From contig NZ_CP035425.1 of the NCBI RefSeq assembly GCF_006740685.1, positions 473,687-537,686 of the forward strand: 64,000 nucleotides of DNA, given 5' to 3'. Made by a program: the position numbers and the translations under genes. How positions within the stretch are numbered: the first letter of the stretch is position 1; every line of letters starts with the position of its first letter. The DNA comes from Candidatus Nitrosopumilus sp. SW (GTDB taxonomy: Archaea; Thermoproteota; Nitrososphaeria; Nitrososphaerales; Nitrosopumilaceae). Shown in pieces: positions 24,717-33,771 of this stretch. The notes under the pieces are model-generated. The model did no database searches. It was not told the origin of the DNA and was given only the letters and a program-made list of their open reading frames with translations.

Positions 24717-24807
24717 AGCCCGATAGTCTAGCGGTCAAGGATTCTGCCCTCTGGATCTCACAAAGTGGATATAGGCGGAGACGGCAGTTCGAATCTGCCT
24801 CGGGCTA
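24717..24807 (+). tRNA. tRNA-Gln (anticodon CTG) with intron
   Basis: The acceptor stem AGCCCGA (24717-24723) pairs with TCGGGCT (24800-24806), with discriminator A at 24807; an A1-U72 pair is typical of archaeal tRNA-Gln. The anticodon stem CTGCC (24744-24748) pairs with GGCGG (24774-24778) using one G-U. The T arm is GGCAG TTCGAAT CTGCC. The anticodon CTG is at 24751-24753. The loop is interrupted by 18 nt. The mature tRNA would be 73 nt. No CCA is encoded. A TATA-like ATTATATTC lies about 30 nt upstream. Confidence 0.93.
24755..24772 (+). other. tRNA intron, canonical position 37/38
   Basis: The 18-nt intron sits after the base 3' of the anticodon. CTCAC and GTGG within it can pair around a 3-4 nt loop to form the bulge-helix-bulge recognised by the archaeal tRNA-splicing endonuclease. 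Confidence 0.8.
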
Positions 24808-24828
24808 CTGAAATGATTTCTAAAAGTC

Positions 24829-25428
24829 CTATCTTGATGCTTGTGCGATTCTTTCTAACTCGTTCTTCTTCTTTACAGAAGGAGCATTAGGATCGTTATC
24901 TGCAGCCAAGATTAGTTGTTCTGCCATGTGTTCTTCAATTGGTTTTGGGTTAGAGAATGTTGATTCTTTGATTGCATCAGCAATGAATCTCAAAGCCAAA
25001 TCTACTCTTCTAATTGGTGCAACATCAACAGATACGTGATAAACAGTACCACCATAAACAATTCTAGTTGTGTCCTCATTAGGAGCTGAATTTTCAACTG
25101 CTCTAACTAGTACCTCTACTGGGTTTTTACCAGTTTTGAGTTCAATGATTGTAAATGCAGTTCTAACAGTATTGAGTACTTTGGTTTTCTTTCCAGTCAT
25201 TCGACCAGTGTTCTTTGCATATTTTTTACCAAAGTGCATTGTTTTGTTGATTAATCTTTCAACAATGTTAACATCTGCTTTGTTGAATCTTTTGAGTGCA
25301 GAACGACCAAATGTATAAGGTAAGATTTGTTTCCTAAGAGAAATTGCAGTTTTAAGACCAGGGTCTTTAACTTCAATATCAGACAAATCCCATTTTCTAA
25401 AGAGTAACAAGTTTTTTGTTTGTGCCAT
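24829..25428 (-). CDS. rps7: Ribosomal protein S7 (uS7)
   Basis: The 199-residue archaeal S7 initiates assembly of the 30S head by binding 16S rRNA. The conserved stretches include VERLINKTMHFGKKYAKNTG, AFTIIELKTGKNPVEVLVRA and APIRRVDLALRFIADA. It is the last gene of the rpl30e-nusA-rps12-rps7 run, 2 nt after rps12. The C-terminal extension is normal for archaeal S7. The tRNA-Gln gene converges from the other strand 21 bp away. Confidence 0.97.
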   Translation of the reverse strand: MAQTKNLLLFRKWDLSDIEVKDPGLKTAISLRKQILPYTFGRSALKRFNKADVNIVERLINKTMHFGKKYAKNTGRMTGKKTKVLNTVRTAFTIIELKTGKNPVEVLVRAVENSAPNEDTTRIVYGGTVYHVSVDVAPIRRVDLALRFIADAIKESTFSNPKPIEEHMAEQLILAADNDPNAPSVKKKNELERIAQASR

Positions 25429-25430
25429 TT

Positions 25431-25868
25431 CTATCTCCTTGGTTTTTCCTTCTTTCCAATTACTAGTTCATGAAGAGCAGTGCCATTTACTTTGAAGACT
25501 TTGAATCTAACACCAGGAATATCTCCCATTGCACCACCTTGAGTTGCACCCATTCCTTGAATATGAACTTCATCGTGTTCATCAATAAAGTTCATTGCAC
25601 CGTCTCTTGGTAAGAATGCTGTAACTGTTTTACCATTTTTAATTAATTGAACACGAACACATTTTCTAATTGCAGAGTTTGGTTGTTTTGCTGCAACTCC
25701 AACTTTTTCTAAAACAATACCTCTTGCTTGAGGAGCACCACCAAGTGGGTCTGCTTTTTTATCAATACCTAATTCTCTTCTCTTGTAAGTTGAGATTGCC
25801 CATCTCTGTTTCTTTTTTTTAGTAGTTAGAACTCTGCCTGCAAATAATCCAAGTGGTGATTTTCTCAT
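25431..25868 (-). CDS. rps12: Ribosomal protein S12 (uS12)
   Basis: The 145-residue archaeal S12 monitors codon-anticodon pairing in the decoding centre. The universal loop [15 protein letters not shown] and [13 protein letters not shown] are intact, as is the GDIPGVR end region. The length matches archaeal/eukaryotic S23-type S12. It sits 3 nt downstream of nusA and 2 nt upstream of rps7 in one transcript. Confidence 0.98.
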   Translation of the reverse strand: MRKSPLGLFAGRVLTTKKKKQRWAISTYKRRELGIDKKADPLGGAPQARGIVLEKVGVAAKQPNSAIRKCVRVQLIKNGKTVTAFLPRDGAMNFIDEHDEVHIQGMGATQGGAMGDIPGVRFKVFKVNGTALHELVIGKKEKPRR

Positions 25869-25871
25869 TTT

Positions 25872-26354
25872 CTACATCTCCAAAGTTTGTCTTTCAGGAC
25901 TGTTAATCAAGACACTAGTAATATCAAAATATCGTTTTGCAAGCATTCGTGCCTTCTCAGCATTTCTGCCTTCTCTTCCTACAACGATTCCTTTCTTTCT
26001 TGGGTCTACCATAACAATTGCCTGTTTTGTCCCATCTGCTCGTGTATTTATTTTTACTTCAGATACTAGTTTAGAATTAAGCAAATTAGACAAAAATTTT
26101 GCTGGATCCTCATCAAATTCTACGAGTTCCACATTTCTTTTTACAATGTTTTGCAATGATTTGATATGCATTCCACCCTTACCAATTGCAAGGCCCATCT
26201 TTCCTGTGTTAACTACAAAAATTACTCTATCTTGTTTTTCATCTTCAACACAATCACGTGCGGTTGCACCTGTAACATTTTGGAACAAAGACATCATACG
26301 CATTTGATCCGTTGTTAGTTTGATTGATTGTGTCATAATTCTTAATGTCTCCAA
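25872..26354 (-). CDS. nusA: NusA-like transcription factor (archaeal, two KH domains)
   Basis: The 160-residue archaeal NusA contains two KH domains and lacks the bacterial N-terminal and S1 domains. KH1 is centred on AIGKGGMHIKSLQ (~residues 55-70) and KH2 on VVGREGRNAEKARML (~residues 125-140), each with a GxxG RNA-binding loop. It is encoded in the conserved rpl30e-nusA-rps12-rps7 order. A shorter start at Met7 (MTQSIKL) is possible and would agree better with family alignments. Confidence 0.93.
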   Translation of the reverse strand: METLRIMTQSIKLTTDQMRMMSLFQNVTGATARDCVEDEKQDRVIFVVNTGKMGLAIGKGGMHIKSLQNIVKRNVELVEFDEDPAKFLSNLLNSKLVSEVKINTRADGTKQAIVMVDPRKKGIVVGREGRNAEKARMLAKRYFDITSVLINSPERQTLEM

Positions 26355-26390
26355 ACAAAAAATGTCTCATTTAAACTTTCAATAGTAACT

Positions 26391-26714
26391 CTAATCATTT
26401 TTTTCCTCAGCTTCTGTATCTTTTAAAATTGATTTGATGTTTGCATCATCAATTGATGTGAATGAGATTGTTGAAATTCTAAATTGTAAGCCACATAATC
26501 TACCCAATGCGACTGAGGTTCCTTGGAAGTTCACTAAAGGTATTTTTTCTTTTTTTGCATCTGATTCAATTTGCTCAATCATTTCTTTCTCTACAGATTG
26601 AGACAATACAATTAGCTTGGAATTTTTTACAGAGTTTAAAACTTGTTTAGTACCCATTGTTAGTTTCCCTTCTTTACGGGCATCCTTCAAAGATTTTTCA
26701 AGTATCTTACTCAT
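26391..26714 (-). CDS. rpl30e: Ribosomal protein L30e (eL30)
   Basis: The 107-residue L30e is of the L7Ae/L30e/S12e/Gadd45 fold that binds kink-turns in RNA. Typical features are LTMGTKQVLNSVKNSKLIVL and the Gly-rich VALGRLCG near the RNA-binding loop. I use the ATG at 26714, because a start at 26732 would add six residues that are not family-like. In most archaea this gene follows rpoA2 directly; here three other genes intervene. Confidence 0.94.
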   Translation of the reverse strand: MSKILEKSLKDARKEGKLTMGTKQVLNSVKNSKLIVLSQSVEKEMIEQIESDAKKEKIPLVNFQGTSVALGRLCGLQFRISTISFTSIDDANIKSILKDTEAEEKND

Positions 26715-26788
26715 GTTTTTCCTTATGAGCATCGTCGCAACAGGGCTTTATAGGTTTATGGAAAAATTACGCACACAAAAAACATAGA

Positions 26789-28477
26789 TCACTCACTAAA
26801 ACCAAACAAAGATGAAAATACGCGAGTTATTTCTTCAAAAAAGTTAGGTTGTTTTTCGTTTTCATTTTCTTTCGGAATTATTTTTTCAGGTAAAGTTTTT
26901 TCATTTGATAAAGTTTCAATTTCAGATTCTTCTACATTGCTCACCTCAGAAGTTTCTTGAATTTCTGATTTTAGTGAGAGGGCATTGTTAAGATTTGTTC
27001 TTGCAGTATAGTAATTTGGATTCTCTTCTATAATTTCATTATAAAGCATGATGGCCCCATCAAGATTTCCAAGATTTGCCAATGCATTTGCCTTGTTATT
27101 TTTTGCAGGTAGATAGTTAGGATCAAGAGCAATAGCATGATCATAGTATGCTATTGCTTCTAAAACATATCCAATTTTTCCTAATGTAGAGCCTTTGTTG
27201 ACAAGAACTTCAACATCATCTGGATTTTCAACTAGAGATTCATTAAAAAAATTCAAAGAATCATCAAATTGACATAATCTGTAAAGTGCAGGACCCATTC
27301 CATCATAGTAAGAAATTGTATCAATAAAAGTACTAGAATCACATTCAAGATTAATTTGATTTAATAATTTTCCAAGTTCAATATCATCTACAGAAAGATT
27401 ATCATGTTTTTTATTTTCTAAAATATTTTTTGAATCAATTTTTGTCTCAGTTTCTTTTGAGACAATTTTTATTTCTTTTTTAGTTTCTGGTTTTTCATTT
27501 ATGGTTTCTTTTTCTGAAACCATTGTTTCATTATTTGCTTCACTTGCAGGTTCTATTATTGTGTCATCAGTTGTTTGTGTTGTGTCATCAGTTGTTTGTG
27601 TTGTGTCATCAGTTGTTTGTGTTGTGTCATCAGTTGTTTGTGTTGTGTCATCAGTTGTTTGTGTTGTTTCTTCAGTTGTTTGTGTTGTTTCTTCAGTTGT
27701 TTGTGTTGTTTCTTCAGTTGTTTGTGTTGTTTCTTCAGTTGTTTGTGTTGTGTCATCAGTTGTTTGTGTAGTATGTTCTGTAGAATATTCAAAGAAATAT
27801 TGTGCATCAGTTTCAGCATAATGTGCTTTTATCGAATATGTTCCTTCAGCTTTAAAGTTTACGCCATCTTTAACCAAAAAGCTTGTAGAAAACTCTAAGT
27901 CATTGTTTATGTTTCCAAAATAAAATCCAGCAGGAGTTCCAAACGGATCATGAATACCAATTAAGACAGTAGGCGAATCTAAAGTAGATACACTTCCAAA
28001 AATTTTGATTGTGTCGCCATCAAAATAATGGTCCCTTTCAGTATAGAAAGATGTGATTTCAGGAACTATTACTTCTTGAGGAACAATTTCAGGTTCAGAT
28101 TCAACAGAATTCGCCTGAATTACAAAGTTATGTTCTTCAGTTACTTGTCCATAGTCCAATTTTATGAGATAGTTACCAGGTATTTCATAAAATGGTGATT
28201 CCAAAGAAATTGTTTTTGAGAAGCTTCCATCAGATGCAAGTTCCAAATTATTTGCAGATAATATTTTCGCATCAGGATCAAATATACTCATAGCAATTAC
28301 AGGCATTCCAAAATCAATTACCTGTCCAGAAATTACTAATGTTTCACCAGTTTGATAGATACTCTTGTTAAAACTTACATTAAACGAATCCGCAAAAATA
28401 TCATTGAATGCAAGTGGTGCAAAAGCTGTTAACACTAGAGTTATCCCTAGGATGAATCGCATCACAATAAAAAACAC
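26789..28477 (-). CDS. Secreted repeat protein with heptad Thr-rich repeat and TPR domain
   Basis: The 562-residue exported protein has a signal peptide (~residues 1-30), then two Ig/MG2-like beta domains (YQTGETLVISGQV and YFDGDTIKIFGSV) resembling those in the PEFG-CTERM proteins. A stretch of ten perfect seven-residue repeats TTQTTDD or TTQTTEE follows (~residues 236-305), then a Lys/Glu-rich linker, and at least three TPR units (NKGSTLGKIGYVLEAIAYYD and similar). A surface scaffold or protein-binding role is likely; this is inference. The repeat tract should be glycosylation-friendly. It sits inside the RNA polymerase-ribosomal protein cluster. Confidence 0.85.
   Translation of the reverse strand: MFFIVMRFILGITLVLTAFAPLAFNDIFADSFNVSFNKSIYQTGETLVISGQVIDFGMPVIAMSIFDPDAKILSANNLELASDGSFSKTISLESPFYEIPGNYLIKLDYGQVTEEHNFVIQANSVESEPEIVPQEVIVPEITSFYTERDHYFDGDTIKIFGSVSTLDSPTVLIGIHDPFGTPAGFYFGNINNDLEFSTSFLVKDGVNFKAEGTYSIKAHYAETDAQYFFEYSTEHTTQTTDDTTQTTEETTQTTEETTQTTEETTQTTEETTQTTDDTTQTTDDTTQTTDDTTQTTDDTTQTTDDTIIEPASEANNETMVSEKETINEKPETKKEIKIVSKETETKIDSKNILENKKHDNLSVDDIELGKLLNQINLECDSSTFIDTISYYDGMGPALYRLCQFDDSLNFFNESLVENPDDVEVLVNKGSTLGKIGYVLEAIAYYDHAIALDPNYLPAKNNKANALANLGNLDGAIMLYNEIIEENPNYYTARTNLNNALSLKSEIQETSEVSNVEESEIETLSNEKTLPEKIIPKENENEKQPNFFEEITRVFSSLFGFSE
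27561..27770 (-). repeat. 21-bp minisatellite, ten units, in-frame
   Basis: Ten head-to-tail copies of a 21-bp unit encode TTQTTDD/TTQTTEE. The units fall in blocks (five D, four E, one D in plus-strand order), which suggests block duplication. Unit length is a multiple of three, so copy-number change keeps the frame. Confidence 0.93.
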
Positions 28478-28517
28478 GTAATTTTCTATTTAATAATCAC
28501 GTATAATTGATACTTTT

Positions 28518-29696
28518 TCATTCTACGGAAATGGATCTTGTGATCGAATCAGATAATGCAGTTGGATCTTTTAGTGAAGTCCAAACAAATGTTTCAACGG
28601 TATAGTCTCCAGGATTTTTTGGAATCCATGATTGAGAAACATCAAGACTTTGTCCAGGAGATAACTGACCTTGAATCCACGAAAGAGATTCAACATGGTT
28701 TTGAGAATTTCTCACTTGAAAGAGATAAACAAATTTTTGATCATAATCTTGCAAATTTGACAAACTACCAACAATCTGAACTTGTCGTTCAGAAGAAATG
28801 GTTGTAAGATGATTTCCAAAACTATCAGAGATATTGATTTCAGAATTTTCTAATCGTTGAGTTGAAGGAACGGATGATTCTACTCTTGATTGAGCCTGAA
28901 TTTCCAAATTATCAGATTCAGAATATGGTTTTGGAAGAGTATAATCACGGTATTTGGCAGAAATTGTGTCACCAGGAATTGCATAAAGTCTATTTCCACT
29001 TGATGCAGAATTTTGAGTAAGAGATATTGTAGAAACAAAAGATCCAGAGTCTTCAGATGTTTCTATTGCATTTGCAGTGATTCCACCAACATCAGAGTCT
29101 GAAAAAACTTCAACTTCAATTTGATCAATTGCCTCAGGGTTTAGATTCATGTCAAGATCAATAACTCTAACCATCACAGAATCATCATTAAAGAAAACAT
29201 CATTAACAAATGCTATAGTTCCAAGATTCCAGGATATTGGTACAGACTCAGATAGCACTACACCATCAGCGAACTCAAAGGATACTGTAACTGCAGAATC
29301 TCTTTCAACTTCCAAGAATCCACTTGTAGGACCAGTTCCAACAGTCCTAGGTGTTGTATCATAATCACCATCACCATCTACATCATGTAAGAATCCAGTG
29401 AGAATTATTTCACCAGTAAATATCCCACTAGATACACTTGTTTCAGTCAGTTTGTATGGTTCTAATGAATGACTTCGTGTTGAAATTTTAATTGGGTTTT
29501 CATTGTCATCACCAATTGAATCAATCAAGTCTTTGTCAGTATTCCAACTAGGGGCAATTATTTTGATTTGAATTTTGTCAGTCCAAGAATAAATCGGTCT
29601 GTCAAAAAATATTGGAGCATATGGTTTATCATAATCTGGAATCTCTTGAGCAGTTGCAAACGGCAAAATAAAAATTAAAAATAAAAAATCAAGCAA
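28518..29696 (-). CDS. Secreted beta-rich surface protein
   Basis: The 392-residue protein starts with a signal peptide (MLDFLFLIFILPFATAQ, TTG start) and continues entirely as beta-sandwich-like repeats. Motifs such as SVSSGIFTGEIILTGF and TSEDSGSFVSTISLTQN (an ETxxxSGxF pattern) also occur in the S-layer-like protein at 49161-52343 (NSGVFSSS, GTGIFTGVF). The C-terminal ~100 residues form an Ig-like domain (SLSNLQDYDQKFVYLFQV) without a PEFG tail or membrane anchor. It probably belongs to the cell envelope. It lies between lsm and the TPR protein on the same strand. Confidence 0.8.
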   Translation of the reverse strand: MLDFLFLIFILPFATAQEIPDYDKPYAPIFFDRPIYSWTDKIQIKIIAPSWNTDKDLIDSIGDDNENPIKISTRSHSLEPYKLTETSVSSGIFTGEIILTGFLHDVDGDGDYDTTPRTVGTGPTSGFLEVERDSAVTVSFEFADGVVLSESVPISWNLGTIAFVNDVFFNDDSVMVRVIDLDMNLNPEAIDQIEVEVFSDSDVGGITANAIETSEDSGSFVSTISLTQNSASSGNRLYAIPGDTISAKYRDYTLPKPYSESDNLEIQAQSRVESSVPSTQRLENSEINISDSFGNHLTTISSERQVQIVGSLSNLQDYDQKFVYLFQVRNSQNHVESLSWIQGQLSPGQSLDVSQSWIPKNPGDYTVETFVWTSLKDPTALSDSITRSISVE

Positions 29697-29732
29697 TTAT
29701 TTTTCTTAAAGAACATTAAGATTTATGAGTTG

Positions 29733-29966
29733 TTAGTTTGATTCCTCTTCAGGAAGAGATATTGCCAAAATATTGTCTCCACGAAGCAAAACCTTGCCTA
29801 GTTGTTTTTTATTGTCTTCAGAAACATCTTCAGCGTTTTCTAGTGTAAGATTCATGTGAATATCAAAGTCTTTGAGAACTCCTTGGATTGTCTTGTTGTT
29901 TCTTAATCTAAGTAATACAACTTTATCTTTGGAGTTTGTCATTAATGTTGAAATTTCATCGGCCAT
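29733..29966 (-). CDS. Sm-like archaeal protein (LSm)
   Basis: The 77-residue Sm-fold protein forms a ring (hexamer or heptamer) that binds U-rich RNA. The Sm1 motif VVLLRLRNNKTIQGVLKDFD and the Sm2 motif LLRGDNILAIS are complete. I use the ATG at 29966; an extra three residues are possible. It sits 13 nt downstream of the rpoA stop on the same strand, so it probably shares the polymerase transcript. Confidence 0.95.
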   Translation of the reverse strand: MADEISTLMTNSKDKVVLLRLRNNKTIQGVLKDFDIHMNLTLENAEDVSEDNKKQLGKVLLRGDNILAISLPEEESN

Positions 29967-29979
29967 AATTATCATCCAG

Positions 29980-32900
29980 TTATTTCTTCTTGCTTACTTG
30001 CATGTACAAGTCAACAGTTCCACTTCCAATTGGAATGTTGCTTCCAACAATTACGTTTTCAGTAATACCTTTGAGTTGTTCAATTTCTCCGCCAAGTGCA
30101 GCATGTGCAATTGTTGGAACGGTAATCTCAAATGCTGCTCTTGCCAAGACACTATCTTTAGTTCCAGCAATTCCGTGTCTTCCAATTTGTTGCATGTAAC
30201 CACGAGAACACATCAAATCGGCTACTAACATGATGTATCTGTTGTCAACTTCAAGTCCTTGGTCTTCCAGAGTGCTGTTAAGTTCATTGATTAATGCATT
30301 TCTTGCAGCTTCAATACCAAGTGTTCCTGCAATTTCAAAGACGTTGTTTGTTCTAACGTTTCTCTTATCAATTCCTTTAACCTCCAAGACTTTGGCAACA
30401 TTAGAACCAGTTGTTTGGATAACCCACTCATCATCTTTTTGGACAAGTGTTACACGTTCAATGTCAGGTACGCCCTTGACAGTAGTGTTGAGAACCTTGT
30501 TTCTAATTGCAATTACTGTTGCAGTATCAGATTCCTCAACTAGTTTTAGAGTGATTAGTTCACCAGTTGTCTCCATCTTGAATTTCTTGTTAGAAGACAA
30601 TGCTGCTTCTACTTCTGCAATAGAACAGCCTCTTTCTTTGAGTCTATTTTCACTTAAAATTAGTTTAATTTCAGTTGCATAATCAGTTTCACTGTCTGCA
30701 ATCAAAGCACTTACTTTGGTTTGCAAAACATTTCTTGCAACTTCAATTGCTTTTTCTCTTGATTTCTTTGATTCCTCATCAAGATAGATATCCATAGTTG
30801 GTGTTACTGGTTTCTTTCTTGCATCAACAAGTTCAATTAATCTTGGAAGACCCAATGTAACGTTTCTTTCTTTAATTCCTGCAAAGTGGAATGTTCTTAA
30901 GGTCATCTGAGTACCAGGTTCACCAATTGATTGTGCAGTGATAATTCCTACTGCTTGTCCTGGTTCTACTTTGGCTTTGTTGTAAAGTAGCAATCCCTTC
31001 TTACATACTGCTTCAATACCATCTTTACTTAATTCTGAATTTAGTAATGTCTCAGTTACAAGAGAAGTTAATCTAGGATTGAATGTCTTTGTGTATTTTT
31101 TGGCTAGTGTTTCAATTTCGTCTTTTGTTGCCTTTTTACCAGAGTCAACAATTTTTTGAGATTCAATTAATCTACTAGGGTTAAATGCTTCACCATGATC
31201 ACTCTTTTGCACATCAATTCCATCTTCACCATAAAGGAATTGTACAATGTGTCCGTGAGGATCTCTAACTGTTCCATCATATTCTAATCTAATGTGTTCT
31301 AATGCGTTGATTAATCTACGCTGCATGTAACCACTTTGTTGTGTTCTAACTGCAGTATCTACAAGTCCTTCACGACCTCCCATTGCGTGGAAGAAGAATT
31401 CAAGTGCAGATAGACCTTCTCTATAATTGGATTTTACAAATCCATGTGCGTCTGGATTATTGTCATGTTCTTGATAATGGGTTAATGCTCTGTTGTTGTA
31501 ACCGTCATGTAGTCTGTTACCTCTTCTTGACTGTTGTCCAAGTGCTCCGGCCATCTGACCTACGTTAAGTGATGAACCTCTTGCACCAGTGGTAGCCATT
31601 ATTTTTCCTGCATTATCTGCTGGAAGACAATCATTTGCAGTGGAGCCTGCTTTGTCTCTTGCTTTACCTAATTCATTTACAATGTATGCTTCTAGTGCTT
31701 CTTCAGGTCTCATACCTCTTGTTAGTTTCAATGTACCTTTGTTGAATTGATCAGTCAAGTCATCTACTATATCATAAGTTTCTTGAATGTCATCGAGAAT
31801 CTGTTGTTTGTCTTTATCAGGTACGATAAGGTCGCCATAACCATAACTGAAACCATAGTGAGTGATGAATTGTTTTACCATGATGAGAATAGAGTTGAGG
31901 AAACTTTTTCCTACAGCATTACCATAATCTTTTGCAATTCTGTGAAGTACACTTTCAGGTTCTTCTGCACCAATTGAAGATTTATCAATTACGCCGCTGA
32001 TTAATTCACCGTTTTTAATTACAACATCTTTTGCTTGGCCTTTGGTTCCCTTTGACCACTTTGATGTAATGACATAGTTGAAGTCTTTTGGTAGGAATAA
32101 CGAGAATAGTTGTTTGCCAGTATAAGCTGGACCATCTTTAGTTTTAGTTGCAGGTTTTGGCAAAGGATCTGTATATCCACCAAGCATTGCAAGGTTTGAG
32201 AATTCTTGAACTGATAATGTTGTATCATCTTTAGTTAGAAGATATGCACCAGTTACAAAGTCTCTTAGTGCACCAATAATTGGGCCACCATATCTTGGTG
32301 AGATTAATTGATCTTGAACTCTCATCAAGAGAATTGCTTCTGCTCTTGCTTCCTCACTTTGAGGAACATGAAGGTTCATCTCATCACCATCAAAGTCTGC
32401 GTTATACGGAGGACAAACTGATGGATGGAGTCTGAATGTTTTTCCTGGAAGTACACGTACATAATGTGCCATAATTGACATTTGGTGAAGTGATGGTTGT
32501 CTGTTGAACATGACAATGTCACCATCTGCAAGGTGCCTTTCTACCAAGTATCCAATTTCAAGGGTTTCAGCAATTGTAGAACGATCTTCTACGAAATCAA
32601 GTCTAATCTTTACACCATCTGGTCTAACGATATAGTTTACACCTGGGAATTTCTCAGGTCCATTAATTACAAGTTTTCTCATTCTCTCAATATTCCATTC
32701 TGTAACAATTTCAGGAATGGTTAGTTTCATGGCAACTGCTTCTGGAACACCAACCTCACTCAAGTCTAAATTAGGATCAGGTGAGATTACAGTTCTACTT
32801 GAAAAGTCAACTCTCTTTCCAGATAGTGAACCTCTGAATCTTCCTTCTTTTCCTTTGAGCCTTTGAGTTAAGGTTTTGAGAGGACGTCCAGAACGATGAT

Positions 32901-33771
32901 GAGCTTGTGGGATTCCAGATACCTCGTTATCAAAGTATGTGGTTGTATGATATTGTAATAGATCTACCAAGTCTTGAACGATAAGAGGAGGAGTTCCTGC
33001 ATCTTTACTTTCTTTTAGTCTCTGATTAACTCTGATGATATCTACCATTTTGTGAGTCAAGTCGTCTTCTGATCTAATTCCAGTTTCTAAAATAATTGAA
33101 GGTCTTACAGTTACTGGTGGAACAGGGAATGCTTGTAATACAAACCATTCAGGTCTTGCAGTAATCGGATCATAGGATAATAGTTCTAGATCTTCATCAA
33201 TGATTTGTGAGAATCTTTCTCTAATTGTAATTGGAAGTAATCTGTGTTCTCCGATTTCTGTTTTTTCTACAAAGATAGTTGGTTTTGTGAATATTAGTTC
33301 GTATTGTGTTTTACCGCAATGAGGACATTCTTTTGCTTTCTTTGCTTTTTCAATAATTTGTTCTGGAATGCGTTTTTGAGAAATTACAGTATAAGCTGCA
33401 TGTTTTTCTTTGATAGTTTTGAAAACGTTAAGATCTTCTTGCGGAACTTTGAGTCTAGCACAAGAACGACATGTTGATTGTAACAGTTTGTAGATATTAT
33501 CAATAAATGCAATGTGTAAAACTGGTTCTGCTAATTCCAAATGTCCAAAGTGTCCAGGACATCTTGCTGCAGTATTTCCACAGGTTAGGCATTTTTGTCC
33601 AGGCTCTAATGTTCCTAGTCTGCCATCCATCAAACCTCCTTGAACAGGCATTCCATCCTCATCATAGGTTTCTGGAGCAGTGATTTCTGCAACAGAATAT
33701 TTTCTGATTTCAGTTGGAGACCAAACAGAGAATCTAATTCCGTCGATTGCTTTTACTGCTTGAATGGACAT
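29980..33771 (-). CDS. rpoA: DNA-directed RNA polymerase subunit A, unsplit (A'+A'')
   Basis: The 1263-residue subunit is the largest subunit of archaeal RNA polymerase in a single chain. N-terminal zinc sites (CLTCGNTAARCPGHFGHLE), the catalytic aspartate loop NADFDGDEMNLHVP, bridge-helix region and trigger-loop region (GIKERNVTLGLPRL) are all in one frame. In most archaea this protein is split into rpoA1 and rpoA2; the fused state is a known thaumarchaeal trait. Its ATG shares one base with the rpoB stop (TAATG-type overlap), so translation is coupled. Confidence 0.98.
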   Translation of the reverse strand: MSIQAVKAIDGIRFSVWSPTEIRKYSVAEITAPETYDEDGMPVQGGLMDGRLGTLEPGQKCLTCGNTAARCPGHFGHLELAEPVLHIAFIDNIYKLLQSTCRSCARLKVPQEDLNVFKTIKEKHAAYTVISQKRIPEQIIEKAKKAKECPHCGKTQYELIFTKPTIFVEKTEIGEHRLLPITIRERFSQIIDEDLELLSYDPITARPEWFVLQAFPVPPVTVRPSIILETGIRSEDDLTHKMVDIIRVNQRLKESKDAGTPPLIVQDLVDLLQYHTTTYFDNEVSGIPQAHHRSGRPLKTLTQRLKGKEGRFRGSLSGKRVDFSSRTVISPDPNLDLSEVGVPEAVAMKLTIPEIVTEWNIERMRKLVINGPEKFPGVNYIVRPDGVKIRLDFVEDRSTIAETLEIGYLVERHLADGDIVMFNRQPSLHQMSIMAHYVRVLPGKTFRLHPSVCPPYNADFDGDEMNLHVPQSEEARAEAILLMRVQDQLISPRYGGPIIGALRDFVTGAYLLTKDDTTLSVQEFSNLAMLGGYTDPLPKPATKTKDGPAYTGKQLFSLFLPKDFNYVITSKWSKGTKGQAKDVVIKNGELISGVIDKSSIGAEEPESVLHRIAKDYGNAVGKSFLNSILIMVKQFITHYGFSYGYGDLIVPDKDKQQILDDIQETYDIVDDLTDQFNKGTLKLTRGMRPEEALEAYIVNELGKARDKAGSTANDCLPADNAGKIMATTGARGSSLNVGQMAGALGQQSRRGNRLHDGYNNRALTHYQEHDNNPDAHGFVKSNYREGLSALEFFFHAMGGREGLVDTAVRTQQSGYMQRRLINALEHIRLEYDGTVRDPHGHIVQFLYGEDGIDVQKSDHGEAFNPSRLIESQKIVDSGKKATKDEIETLAKKYTKTFNPRLTSLVTETLLNSELSKDGIEAVCKKGLLLYNKAKVEPGQAVGIITAQSIGEPGTQMTLRTFHFAGIKERNVTLGLPRLIELVDARKKPVTPTMDIYLDEESKKSREKAIEVARNVLQTKVSALIADSETDYATEIKLILSENRLKERGCSIAEVEAALSSNKKFKMETTGELITLKLVEESDTATVIAIRNKVLNTTVKGVPDIERVTLVQKDDEWVIQTTGSNVAKVLEVKGIDKRNVRTNNVFEIAGTLGIEAARNALINELNSTLEDQGLEVDNRYIMLVADLMCSRGYMQQIGRHGIAGTKDSVLARAAFEITVPTIAHAALGGEIEQLKGITENVIVGSNIPIGSGTVDLYMQVSKKK

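Noticed and set aside
27561-27770. CRISPR array
   Set aside because: Repeat units are contiguous with no spacers and code in frame.
27501-27898. Open frames on the plus strand and in other frames across the minisatellite
   Set aside because: They are produced by the 21-bp repeat having no stop in any frame; the minus-strand gene has a signal peptide and domains on both sides.
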